From assembly GCA_016180705.1 (NCBI GenBank), contig JACPAU010000160.1, positions 1 through 5,346 on the forward strand: a stretch of DNA of 5,346 nucleotides, given 5' to 3'. Of the stretch, positions 1 through 5,346 are shown one piece after another (the stretch's first letter is position 1; every line of letters starts with the position of its first letter). Both the position numbers and the translations under genes were made by a program. Below the pieces are notes generated by a model that made no database searches, was not told where the DNA came from, and saw only the letters and a list, made by a program, of their open reading frames with translations. Source of the DNA: Candidatus Methylomirabilota bacterium (GTDB lineage Bacteria; Methylomirabilota; Methylomirabilia; Methylomirabilales; JACPAU01).

Positions 1-11
1 TGTCGTTTGTA

Positions 12-1277
12 TTAGTCCCAGGTGCGGAGGTCCACGACCCGCTTGGCACCCTCGGGAAGGGCCGCGGGCTCCACCACCTCGACCGCCGCGCGCAGCTTCA
101 CCTTCTCCCGCAGGGCGAGCGCGATCCGGTCGGCCAACCCCGCAGGCGCCGAGCCCGCGACCGCCACCTTCACCGTCAGGACGTCGTCGTGGTTCCGGTG
201 GCGCACCACCATCTGGAACCGCGTGACCTCGGGGAAGGCGGCGAGGGCCTCCTCCACCTGCCGGGGATGCACGAACATTCCCCGGATCTTGGGGACCTCG
301 TCCACCCGGCCCAGGATCCGGGTCAGCCGCGGCGCGGTCCGGCCGCAGCGACAGCGCGCGCGGTCCAGGACGGAGAGGTCCCCCGTCCCGAAGCGGATGA
401 GGGGATAGACCGGGTTCAGGGCCGTGGCGACCACCTCGCCCGGTTCCCCGTCGGGGACGGGGCGGCCCGTCCGCGGGTCGCAGACCTGGACGATGACGTC
501 CTCGTCCAGGTGCATCCCGGCCTCGGCGGCGCACTCGTAGGCGACGCAGCCCAGGTCCGCCGTCGCGTAGGCCTGGCGGACGGTGACCCCGAAGTCGTCC
601 CGCAGCGTCTTCCGGAGACTGTCCGAGAGGATCCCGCCGGAGACGAGGGCCACCCGGAGCCGGAGGTCGCGGCCGGGCGCGGCGCCCCGGTCGCGCGCCT
701 TCTCCAGGATCGTGAGGAGAAAGGCCGGCGTCCCGACGTAGCCGATCACCGGCAGACGCCGGAGGAGGTCGGCCTGGATCTCGGTGTTCCCCACCCCAGC
801 CGGCAGCACGACACACCCGACGCGGCGCAGGCCGAGATCGAGCATCATGCCGGCTGGGGTGAGGTGGTAGGCGAAGGTGTTCTGGACCAGGTCGCCCTTG
901 CGGAAGCCGGCGGCGGTGAGCGCCCGGGCAAAGCGCCAGTAGTCTGGGGCGTCCCCCTCGGGGTCCAGGATGGGGCCCGGGGACAGGTAGATCCTGGAGA
1001 GCCGCGCAAGAGGCACGGCCAGCAGCTCCGCGAAAGGCGGAGCCTTTTCTTGGAGGGCCGGCAGGTCGCCCTTCCGGAGGACCGGGACGGCCGCCAAATC
1101 GTCGAGGGTCCGTAGACCCCGACGCGTGAGCCCAGCCTGGGCGAAGCGGGCGCGGGTGCCTGGCGCCCGCACTGCCCGCGGCAGGAGCCGGCGGAGCGCC
1201 CCCGCCTGGGCCGCGGCCCGCCGGGCGGGCGCGCGGGTCTCCTGCGCCCTGTCGAGGAAGGGGCCGCGCCGGCTCAC
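12..1277 (-). CDS. PaaK-like (phenylacetate-CoA ligase family) adenylate-forming protein with an atypical P-loop
   Basis: A 421-residue protein of the AMP-forming acyl-CoA ligase superfamily, closest in layout to phenylacetate-CoA ligase; such enzymes adenylate a carboxylic acid with ATP and pass it to CoA in the cytoplasm. Visible motifs: YATAD at 237-241 in place of the usual YGxTE, FGTGD at 296-300, the hinge-region GRVDEVPKIRG at 323-333 followed by VHPRQVEEAL, and a C-terminal EGAKRVVD (409-416) whose Lys412 could be the A10 lysine. Cys249, His256, Cys309 and Cys311 (CxCGR) could form a metal site, which is inference. The usual Ser/Gly/Thr-rich phosphate loop is missing; SPGPILDPEG (99-108) stands where it is expected, so ATP use is uncertain. 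Length is near the roughly 430 residues typical of PaaK. The GTG start is favoured by GGGGAGG four bases upstream. It is the last gene of the operon in the window, 39 bases after the lipoprotein gene. The substrate is unknown. Confidence -1.
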   Translation of the reverse strand: MSRRGPFLDRAQETRAPARRAAAQAGALRRLLPRAVRAPGTRARFAQAGLTRRGLRTLDDLAAVPVLRKGDLPALQEKAPPFAELLAVPLARLSRIYLSPGPILDPEGDAPDYWRFARALTAAGFRKGDLVQNTFAYHLTPAGMMLDLGLRRVGCVVLPAGVGNTEIQADLLRRLPVIGYVGTPAFLLTILEKARDRGAAPGRDLRLRVALVSGGILSDSLRKTLRDDFGVTVRQAYATADLGCVAYECAAEAGMHLDEDVIVQVCDPRTGRPVPDGEPGEVVATALNPVYPLIRFGTGDLSVLDRARCRCGRTAPRLTRILGRVDEVPKIRGMFVHPRQVEEALAAFPEVTRFQMVVRHRNHDDVLTVKVAVAGSAPAGLADRIALALREKVKLRAAVEVVEPAALPEGAKRVVDLRTWD

Positions 1278-1281
1278 GCCT

Positions 1282-1288
1282 CCTCCCC
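1282..1288 (-). promoter_or_regulatory. Ribosome binding site of the PaaK-like gene
   Basis: Read on the minus strand this is GGGGAGG, followed by AGGC and then GTG at 1277. It decides in favour of the GTG start, since no ATG lies nearby in frame. The four-base spacer matches those of the three genes upstream. Confidence -1.
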
Positions 1289-1316
1289 ACCGCGTCTCGC
1301 GCCCTGGCGCCGCGGC

Positions 1317-1895
1317 CTACTTCTTCGGGAAGGTCCCCTGGAAGTAGGCCATGGATTCCGCCCCGCCCCCGGTGCGGAAGACGGCCGTCCCGTTGGTGAC
1401 CGCGATCTCGAACCCGAAGTCTTGGACCTTATCCCACCACTCCTTCAGCTGGTCGGGCGCCTTGACCCCCGCCTGCTGGAGGCGGAAGCCACCCGTCACG
1501 AGGAGGCTCAGGAGGGTGACGTAGGGGTCGAAGGACGCGTGGACGCGGAGCTGGTTCGTGGTGCGCGCCGGGATGGACATGTTCTCGTAGACGGAGACGG
1601 TGTTCACCTCGAACCCGGGCTCGAAGGCGATCGTGAACCGGAGCTCTTCCAGTGTGACGACCGCGTTGTTGGGATTCTCGACCCCGAAGATGAAGGCCAG
1701 GTCGAGCGGGCTGCCCCGGCGCTCCTTCGTGTCGAGGTAGAAGGGCCAGTAGTGGGCGATCTCCACCCGCTGGAGTTCCACCTTGGGCGGCTGGACCGGG
1801 CCGGCGGCCATCTCCCCCATCCCCGCGCAGCCCGACAGCCCCCCGACCCCCATCACAGCAGTGAGCCCACCTGCGAGGAGCACGCGTCGCATCAT
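1317..1895 (-). CDS. Predicted LEA14-like (LEA type 2) lipoprotein
   Basis: A predicted 192-residue lipoprotein. The N-terminus has MMRR, a hydrophobic stretch (5-20) and a lipobox LSGC with Cys23 as the acylation site; the next residue is Ala, so sorting to the outer membrane would be expected in a Gram-negative cell. The mature part looks like a single beta-sandwich of the LEA14/WHy type: a PPKVELQRVEI strand (36-46), then FGVENPNN (70-77), the 'NPN' hallmark of the family, then SIPARTTNQLRV (107-118), matching the usual strand order. Function is not known; the family is linked to stress and to envelope proteins, and no catalytic residues are apparent. The frame is open upstream to an ATG at 1934, but that start overlaps the end of livF and would place 13 polar residues before the signal. 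GGGGAGG at 1900-1906 instead points to the ATG at 1895 or the adjacent one at 1892. It lies 26 bases after livF and is probably co-transcribed. Family assignment is moderately sure; the lipoprotein call is strong. Confidence -1.
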   Translation of the reverse strand: MMRRVLLAGGLTAVMGVGGLSGCAGMGEMAAGPVQPPKVELQRVEIAHYWPFYLDTKERRGSPLDLAFIFGVENPNNAVVTLEELRFTIAFEPGFEVNTVSVYENMSIPARTTNQLRVHASFDPYVTLLSLLVTGGFRLQQAGVKAPDQLKEWWDKVQDFGFEIAVTNGTAVFRTGGGAESMAYFQGTFPKK

Positions 1896-1899
1896 GGTT

Positions 1900-1906
1900 C
1901 CTCCCC
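1900..1906 (-). promoter_or_regulatory. Ribosome binding site of the lipoprotein gene
   Basis: Minus-strand GGGGAGG lies four bases before the ATG at 1895 and seven before the second ATG at 1892. It sits in the 26-base gap after livF and rules against the longer start at 1934. The tandem ATGATG leaves a one-codon uncertainty. Confidence -1.
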
Positions 1907-1921
1907 TTTGACGGCTGGCCC

Positions 1922-2734
1922 TCAGGTGAGCCACCGCTTCCGCCGCTTGTAGTGCTTCAGGTCCCGGAAACTCTTCCGCGCCCCGAGCTCGGTCAAGCCC
2001 AGGTAGAAGTCCCGAATATCCGGATTCTCCCGTAACGTCGCTGCCGACCCGTGCATGACCAGCCGGCCGTTCTCCAGCACGTAGGCGTACGGCGCGATGG
2101 CAAGCGCCAGCTTCACGTTCTGCTCCACCAGGAGGGTCGCGATTCCCTCCTCACGGTTCAGCCGGCCGATAATGTCGAAGATCTCCTGAATGAGGAGCGG
2201 CGCCAGGCCCATGGAGGGCTCGTCCAGGAGCAGGAGTCGCGGGTGCGCCATGAGGGCGCGCCCGATGACCGCCATCTGCTGTTCCCCGCCAGAGATAAAG
2301 CCCGCCGGCACCTGCCGCCTCTCCCGCAGGCGGGGGAAGTACGCGTAGACCATGTCCAGGCCCTGGCGGAGGCGGGCCCCGTTGCCTTGCAGGTGCGCTC
2401 CGACTCGGAGGTTCTCCTCCACCGTGAGGTGCTCGAAGACCCGCCGCCCCTCGATGACCTGGATGATCCCCAGGCGGGCGATCTCCTCGGCCGACTGGCG
2501 CTCGAGGCGCTCGCCGCCGAACTCGATGCTCCCGTCGGTCACCGCCCCGTTCTCGTGCTTCAGGAGGCCGGAGATGGCCTTGAGCGTAGTGCTCTTCCCT
2601 GCGCCGTTGGCGCCGAGCAGGGCCACGATCCCGCCGCGGGACACCTCGAGGGAGACCCCCTTCAGGGCGAGGATCACCTCATGGTACATGACCTCGATGT
2701 TGTTGAGCTTCAGGATCAGGTCCTGCTCCGGCAC
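1922..2734 (-). CDS. livF: Branched-chain-type ABC transporter ATP-binding protein (LivF family)
   Basis: A 270-residue cytoplasmic ATPase that would power the LivH/LivM permease pair. Walker A is GANGAGKST (41-49), the family-typical EGRRVF follows at 95-100, the ABC signature is ISGGEQQM (147-154), and Walker B is LLLLDEPSMGLAP (167-179) with Asp171 and catalytic Glu172. The switch position reads VEQN (203-206), with Gln205 where most ABC ATPases have His; this is normal for LivF and separates it from LivG. After the usual end near residue 245 there is an extra tail of about 25 residues rich in Lys and Arg, ending KHYKRRKRWLT, longer than E. coli LivF (about 237 residues). The GTG start at 2734 is backed by GGGAGG four bases upstream. 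It starts 19 bases after the binding-protein gene. Substrate cannot be read from an ATPase; symbol reflects family, not proven leucine transport. Confidence -1.
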   Translation of the reverse strand: MPEQDLILKLNNIEVMYHEVILALKGVSLEVSRGGIVALLGANGAGKSTTLKAISGLLKHENGAVTDGSIEFGGERLERQSAEEIARLGIIQVIEGRRVFEHLTVEENLRVGAHLQGNGARLRQGLDMVYAYFPRLRERRQVPAGFISGGEQQMAVIGRALMAHPRLLLLDEPSMGLAPLLIQEIFDIIGRLNREEGIATLLVEQNVKLALAIAPYAYVLENGRLVMHGSAATLRENPDIRDFYLGLTELGARKSFRDLKHYKRRKRWLT

Positions 2735-2738
2735 GGGA

Positions 2739-2744
2739 CCTCCC
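2739..2744 (-). promoter_or_regulatory. Ribosome binding site of livF
   Basis: Minus-strand GGGAGG followed by TCCC and the GTG start at 2734. It lies wholly in the 19-base gap after the binding-protein stop codon and supports the GTG over the internal Met16. Confidence -1.
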
Positions 2745-2753
2745 GTTACTCGC

Positions 2754-4013
2754 CTACCAGCCCAGCCACTCCTTCTCCCACTTGTCCGGCCAGCGCCGCT
2801 TCAGGTCAACCTCCTTGACCAGCGCGAACTTCCCCCCCCGGACCCGATAGACCCGGATCAGGGACCCCGGGCGGTGGTCGGTCGGGGTGATGGTGACGGC
2901 CGGGCGCCCCAGGCCGGGCGTCCACTCCTGGATCGTCTCGAAGGCGGCCTTGATCCCCGGCCCGTTGAGCTGCCCGGCCTTGTCAGCCCGGACGAGGGCC
3001 TCCCGCATGAGCAGCACGTCCACCCACGACTGCACGGTCCGGATCATCCGGTTCTGGAGGGGCACGCCGGGGTTCATCTTCTTCGCATACTCGGTCACCT
3101 TGTCCATCAGGGGGACGTTCTCGCCGAAGAAGGCGTTGACGGCGACCCCCATCACCCGCTCGGCCGCCGGCCCGGCCAGCTTGATGAGGTTCTCGTCATA
3201 CCCCCAGTTGTTCACGATATGGTCGGCCCCCAGCTCCAGGGCGGCGCTGTCCTTGATGGCCGCCGCCACGGACATCGTGGTGTTGCCATGCCAGACGAGA
3301 TGCGGCTTGAAATTCTTCGCCGCCAGGACCTGGCTCTTGGTGTCCAGCGCCGTGAGCGAGATGTCCTGGTCCGGGCCGATCTCGAACCCCAGGAGGGTGG
3401 CCTGGTCCTTAATGGCCTTGATCGGGGCGCTCGCGTAGGGAACGGGCCAGTTGTAGAAGGCCACGAAGCGCGGCTTCACCCCCTTCTCCCGGTCCGCCTT
3501 GAACCGGGGGTCCTTCTGCCACACCTCATCATGCCAGACCGTGATGGCGGCGCGCGCATTGCTCGAGTAATCGGTCCCGTACATGAAATTGTAGGGTGTC
3601 TTCTTCGGATCGGTGAGGTGGGCGGAGAAGGAGTGGGAGAGATAGGGCATGCGGTCCCTGTTCACAGTGGGGGTGAGGGCCTCGGTATCTCCTGTGCCCC
3701 AGCCCAACACGGCCACGACCCGGTCGAAGTCCCGGAAGCGCTTGTAGGTGGTGATCGCCTCGGGGACCCGGTACCCGTAATCGTACAGGAAGAGCTGGAT
3801 GCGCTTCTCGTTGATCCCGCCCGTGTCGTTCACGTACTGGACGGCCTCCCGGATCCCGAGGGCGATGTCCTTGCCGACGTCGGAGGTCGCGCCCGTCATG
3901 TCATTCAGGGAGCCGAGCTTGACCCTCGCCTGGCCGGCGGCCTCCGGCACGGCCGCCACCAGCATGAACACGAGGCCCACCAGGTATCCGACGGCGATTC
4001 GTCCGCGCATCAT
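2754..4013 (-). CDS. Periplasmic substrate-binding protein of a branched-chain-type ABC transporter (LivK-like, Peripla_BP_6)
   Basis: A 419-residue secreted binding protein that would capture the ligand in the periplasm and deliver it to LivH/LivM. The N-terminus is a Sec signal peptide: MMRGR, a hydrophobic core (6-22), and a likely cleavage after AAG (27) or GQA (29). There is no lipobox cysteine, so it should be soluble. The mature start VKLGSLNDMTGATSDVG (31-47), the block VNDTGGINEKRIQLFLYD (61-78) and the stretch LGWGTGDTEALTP (103-115) followed by RMPYLSHSFS (121-130) are the usual landmarks of the first lobe of type I (LivJ/LivK-like) binding proteins. Length is somewhat above the roughly 370 of E. 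coli LivK. Either of two adjacent ATGs (4013 or 4010) may start; AAGGAGG is four and seven bases away. It lies between livM and livF, 58 bases after livM. The ligand is unknown; the PaaK-like gene downstream hints at a carboxylic acid rather than a branched-chain amino acid, which is inference. Confidence -1.
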   Translation of the reverse strand: MMRGRIAVGYLVGLVFMLVAAVPEAAGQARVKLGSLNDMTGATSDVGKDIALGIREAVQYVNDTGGINEKRIQLFLYDYGYRVPEAITTYKRFRDFDRVVAVLGWGTGDTEALTPTVNRDRMPYLSHSFSAHLTDPKKTPYNFMYGTDYSSNARAAITVWHDEVWQKDPRFKADREKGVKPRFVAFYNWPVPYASAPIKAIKDQATLLGFEIGPDQDISLTALDTKSQVLAAKNFKPHLVWHGNTTMSVAAAIKDSAALELGADHIVNNWGYDENLIKLAGPAAERVMGVAVNAFFGENVPLMDKVTEYAKKMNPGVPLQNRMIRTVQSWVDVLLMREALVRADKAGQLNGPGIKAAFETIQEWTPGLGRPAVTITPTDHRPGSLIRVYRVRGGKFALVKEVDLKRRWPDKWEKEWLGW

Positions 4014-4017
4014 CTCT

Positions 4018-4024
4018 CCTCCTT
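4018..4024 (-). promoter_or_regulatory. Ribosome binding site of the binding-protein gene
   Basis: Minus-strand AAGGAGG, a near-perfect anti-SD match, followed by AGAG and tandem ATGATG. The spacing is four bases to the first ATG and seven to the second, so the second (4010) may be used. It is among the strongest sites in the window, fitting the need for excess binding protein over permease. Confidence -1.
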
Positions 4025-4071
4025 CCGTGGATCCCGCACCGCGCAGCCCGCCAGAAACCGTTCGCGACGGC

Positions 4072-4545
4072 TCAATAGGAAAAGGGCCAGAGGTTGAAGT
4101 AGTTCTTCATCTGCTCCCACCGGTAGGCCAGCCCCTTCGGCTCGTACAGCAGGAACAGCACGATGGCGAGGCCGAATGCGGCCTCCTTCACGTTCAGGAA
4201 CTTCTCGCTGAGCTGGGGGAAGACCTCGCTCAGCGGGATCACGGCAAACTTCAGCCCCTCCAGCAGGAGGGTGATGAACATGGCGCCAAAGACCGTCCCG
4301 TGGAGGCTGCCCACCCCACCGATGAGGATCACGCCGGTGATCCAGAGGGACCAGCTCCACTGGAAATGCTCCGGGCTCACGAAGAACAGGGAAGAGATCC
4401 AGAAGGCGCCGGCGACCCCTCCGAGGGCCCCCGCCACGAAGAAGGCGAGGAGCTTGTACCGTACGATGTTGACGCCCATCGCCTCAGCCGCCACGTCGTT
4501 ATCCCTGATCGCGATCCAGGCCCGGCCAGCGCGGGTCCGCAGGAG
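4072..4545 (-). CDS. C-terminal fragment of LivM in the second frame
   Basis: About 157 codons of LivM-like sequence begin at LLRTRAGRAW and end at FNLWPFSY and TGA. They include the coupling segment IAIRDNDVAAEAMGVN, which in this family contacts the ATPases, three hydrophobic spans (YKLLAFFVAGALGGVAGAFW; ITGVILIGGVGSLHGTVFGA; EAAFGLAIVLFLLYEPKGL) and a short polar tail. No ribosome binding site or start codon is placed to express it alone; the first in-frame ATG is at 4479, inside the coupling region. The frame stays open upstream of 4545 on the minus strand, but that translation is Arg/His/Pro-rich shadow of the N-terminal half. Confidence -1.
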   Translation of the reverse strand, partial: LLRTRAGRAWIAIRDNDVAAEAMGVNIVRYKLLAFFVAGALGGVAGAFWISSLFFVSPEHFQWSWSLWITGVILIGGVGSLHGTVFGAMFITLLLEGLKFAVIPLSEVFPQLSEKFLNVKEAAFGLAIVLFLLYEPKGLAYRWEQMKNYFNLWPFSY

Positions 4546-5069
4546 GCAATGGCCCAGGGGCCGATGGTGATGGTCCCGGGCGGCAAGGAGAAGTAGTGCC
4601 CCCGCCCGCCGATCTGGCTCACGTACTGCGTGATGATGAAATCCACGGTGATGAACTGGGCGGCCATGGTGGTCATGATGAGATAGAAGCCCTTCACCCG
4701 GGCGGATGGGAGACCGAAGAGGACGCTCCAGAGCCCCGCGGCCACCGCCGCCAGCAGGAGGCTCACGGGGTAGCCGATCCCGTACTGGAGCATGGCGATG
4801 GCGCTCGCGTAGGCGCCCACGGCGATGAAGGCCGCGTGGCCCAGGGTCAACTGACCGCAGTAGCCGATGAGGAGCTGCACCCCCATGGCGGAGAGGATGG
4901 TGTACCCGATCACGTTGGCGACGGAGATGAGGTACAGGCTGCCCGTGGCCGGGATGACGGCAAGCAGGAGGACGAAGAGCAGCACCATCTTCCCCCGAAC
5001 GAAGGCCGTCTGCCACCAGGCGTGATCCTGGCGGTAGCGCTCGTGGTATACCGCGGCGGGCGTGTACAT
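4377..5069 (-). CDS. N-terminal fragment of LivM as an open reading frame
   Basis: The frame is open for 230 codons from the ATG at 5069, but only the first 174 or so resemble LivM. They hold a polar N-terminus (1-27), hydrophobic segments at about 29-50, 52-70, 76-95, 100-120 and 128-148, and the GQLTLGHAAF motif. After GPWAI (170-174) the translation becomes Ser/Arg/Pro-rich (SRSG, then WRLRRWAS and SSPSSW), which is out-of-frame reading of the coupling loop and next helices. As it stands it would yield a truncated membrane protein with an aberrant tail of about 56 residues, unlikely to assemble with LivH. Confidence -1.
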   Translation of the reverse strand: MYTPAAVYHERYRQDHAWWQTAFVRGKMVLLFVLLLAVIPATGSLYLISVANVIGYTILSAMGVQLLIGYCGQLTLGHAAFIAVGAYASAIAMLQYGIGYPVSLLLAAVAAGLWSVLFGLPSARVKGFYLIMTTMAAQFITVDFIITQYVSQIGGRGHYFSLPPGTITIGPWAIASCGPALAGPGSRSGITTWRLRRWASTSYGTSSSPSSWRGPSEGSPAPSGSLPCSS

Positions 5070-5076
5070 GCTGCCG

Positions 5077-5081
5077 TCCTC
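5077..5081 (-). promoter_or_regulatory. Ribosome binding site of livM overlapping the livH stop
   Basis: Minus-strand GAGGA begins inside the TGA stop of livH and ends seven bases before the livM ATG at 5069. It is weaker than the other sites here. The overlap suggests translational coupling of the two permease subunits, which are needed in equal amounts. Confidence -1.
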
Positions 5082-5346
5082 AGACCCGCTCGATCTTCAC
5101 CCACCCCCAGAGGCCGTAGGGGCGGAAGAGGAGGATGATCACCATGAATGCGAACGGGGCGATCTCCTTGACGCCGCCCTGGGTCAGCTTGCCGACATAG
5201 GCGTCGGACAGGTTCTGGAGCACGCCGATCACGAGGCCGCCGACGATCGCGCCGGGGACGGAGTTGAGGCCGCCCAGCACCACGGCCGGGAGCACGAGCA
5301 GCCCCAGGTACCCCACCGAGAGGTTGAGACCGTTGATGTTCCCGAG
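5080..5346 (-). CDS. livH: LivH-type ABC permease, C-terminal part (gene runs off the window)
   Basis: The last 88 codons of an inner-membrane permease of the LivH family, partner of LivM. The frame is open to the edge of the window, so the gene starts outside it; the in-frame GTG at 5316 is internal (Val11 of the visible part), with clear family sequence LGNINGLNLS before it. Landmarks are LGGLNSVPGAIVGGLVIGVLQNL (24-46), the glycine-rich motif typical of LivH, then a final hydrophobic segment IAPFAFMVIILLFRPYGLWG (62-81) and a short tail KIERV. The 'RPxGLWG' ending is usual for LivH, which is close to 290 residues when complete. The stop is 10 bases before livM. No frame damage is seen in the visible part. 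Confidence -1.
   Translation of the reverse strand, partial: LGNINGLNLSVGYLGLLVLPAVVLGGLNSVPGAIVGGLVIGVLQNLSDAYVGKLTQGGVKEIAPFAFMVIILLFRPYGLWGWVKIERV

Larger units (their letters stand above)
4072..5069 (-). pseudogene. livM: LivM-type ABC permease gene, disrupted by an internal frame change
   Basis: Together the two frames encode a LivM-family inner-membrane permease, partner of LivH in a branched-chain-type ABC transporter. The N-terminal 174 codons (5069 down to about 4548) contain GQLTLGHAAFIAVGAYASA (72-90), a LivM hallmark. The rest, from about 4545 to the stop at 4072-4074, is in another frame and carries LLRTRAGRAWIAIRDND, the cytoplasmic coupling region, then RYKLLAFFVAGALGGVAGAFW and the C-terminal helices. 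Summing both parts gives about 331 residues against about 350-360 expected from memory of the family, and the hydrophobic helix that normally precedes the LLRxxxGRAW motif is absent. A deletion with length of the form 3n+1 would explain both facts. The ATG at 5069 starts 10 bases after livH. Without an intact copy the transporter would probably fail, unless this is an assembly or sequencing error. Confidence -1.

Noticed and set aside
1..11. Possible terminator after the PaaK-like gene
   Set aside because: Only eleven bases remain and no hairpin can be judged.
189..1115. A 308-codon open frame on the plus strand
   Set aside because: It is antisense to the PaaK-like gene, with low-complexity Gly/Asp/Arg/Val-rich sequence and no supporting motif.
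1422..1952. Plus-strand open frame over the lipoprotein gene, and a similar one at 2051-2818
   Set aside because: Both are Asp/His/Leu/Arg/Gly-rich shadows of motif-bearing minus-strand genes.
4058..4070. Short inverted repeat CCGT-TCGCG-ACGG between livM and the binding-protein gene
   Set aside because: The stem is only four base pairs and no T-run follows on the minus strand, so it does not qualify as a terminator.
2352..4097. A 581-codon open frame on the plus strand
   Set aside because: It lies antisense to livF and the binding-protein gene, both of which carry clear family motifs. Its translation is rich in Arg, Pro, Gly, His and Asp with no recognisable domain, as expected of a shadow in GC-rich DNA.
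4545..4562. Programmed ribosomal frameshift joining the two halves of livM
   Set aside because: The switch could be met by a -1 shift near the CCCC run, but there is no good XXXYYYZ slippery heptamer, no clear downstream pseudoknot, and a shift would still leave the protein without the expected helix.
3799..5138. Plus-strand open frames at 3799-4596, 4163-4570 and 4596-5138, and minus-strand ones at 4010-4360 and 4910-5104
   Set aside because: They overlap the LivM and LivH sequence in other frames and show no family features; the livM frame change does not make any of them coding.
5080..5316. Complete small gene starting at the GTG at 5316
   Set aside because: LivH-like sequence continues in frame upstream to the window edge and no ribosome binding site precedes this GTG; it is an internal valine.

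Overview
The window is a GC-rich, tightly packed stretch in which every supportable gene lies on the minus strand, so transcription runs from base 5346 towards base 1. Gaps between genes are short (about 10 to 58 bases), most starts carry a strong GGAGG-type ribosome binding site, and there is no convincing promoter or terminator between genes. This looks like one operon entered from upstream of the window. The Sec signal peptide on a soluble binding protein and a lipoprotein without Asp at +2 suggest a bacterium with two membranes. GC-rich soil or sediment lineages rich in branched-chain-type ABC transporters (for example Rokubacteria/Methylomirabilota or some Proteobacteria) would fit, but this is inference and no phylogenetic marker is present.

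Layout in transcription order: the C-terminal 88 codons of a LivH-type permease (5080-5346, cut by the window edge); a LivM-type permease (4072-5069) that is broken internally; a LivK-like periplasmic binding protein (2754-4013); a LivF-type ATPase with a basic C-terminal tail (1922-2734); a small LEA14-like lipoprotein (1317-1895); and a PaaK-like adenylate-forming enzyme relative (12-1277). Bases 1-11 are downstream spacer.

Together the genes describe an uptake system of the branched-chain amino acid (HAAT/Liv) type: binding protein, two permeases and one ATPase. It is coupled to a PaaK-like protein that would suit CoA activation of an imported carboxylic acid, so the cargo may be an aromatic or other organic acid rather than leucine. 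The second ATPase (LivG) normally needed is absent from the window and may lie upstream of livH.

The most notable points are: (1) livM changes reading frame near 4545-4562 and seems to lack about one transmembrane helix there, pointing to a real deletion or an assembly error; (2) the PaaK-like protein lacks the usual glycine-rich ATP-binding loop and has SPGPILDPEG in its place while keeping later motifs; (3) a LEA14-like lipoprotein is embedded in a transporter operon. I found no mobile element, CRISPR array, RNA gene or long repeat.
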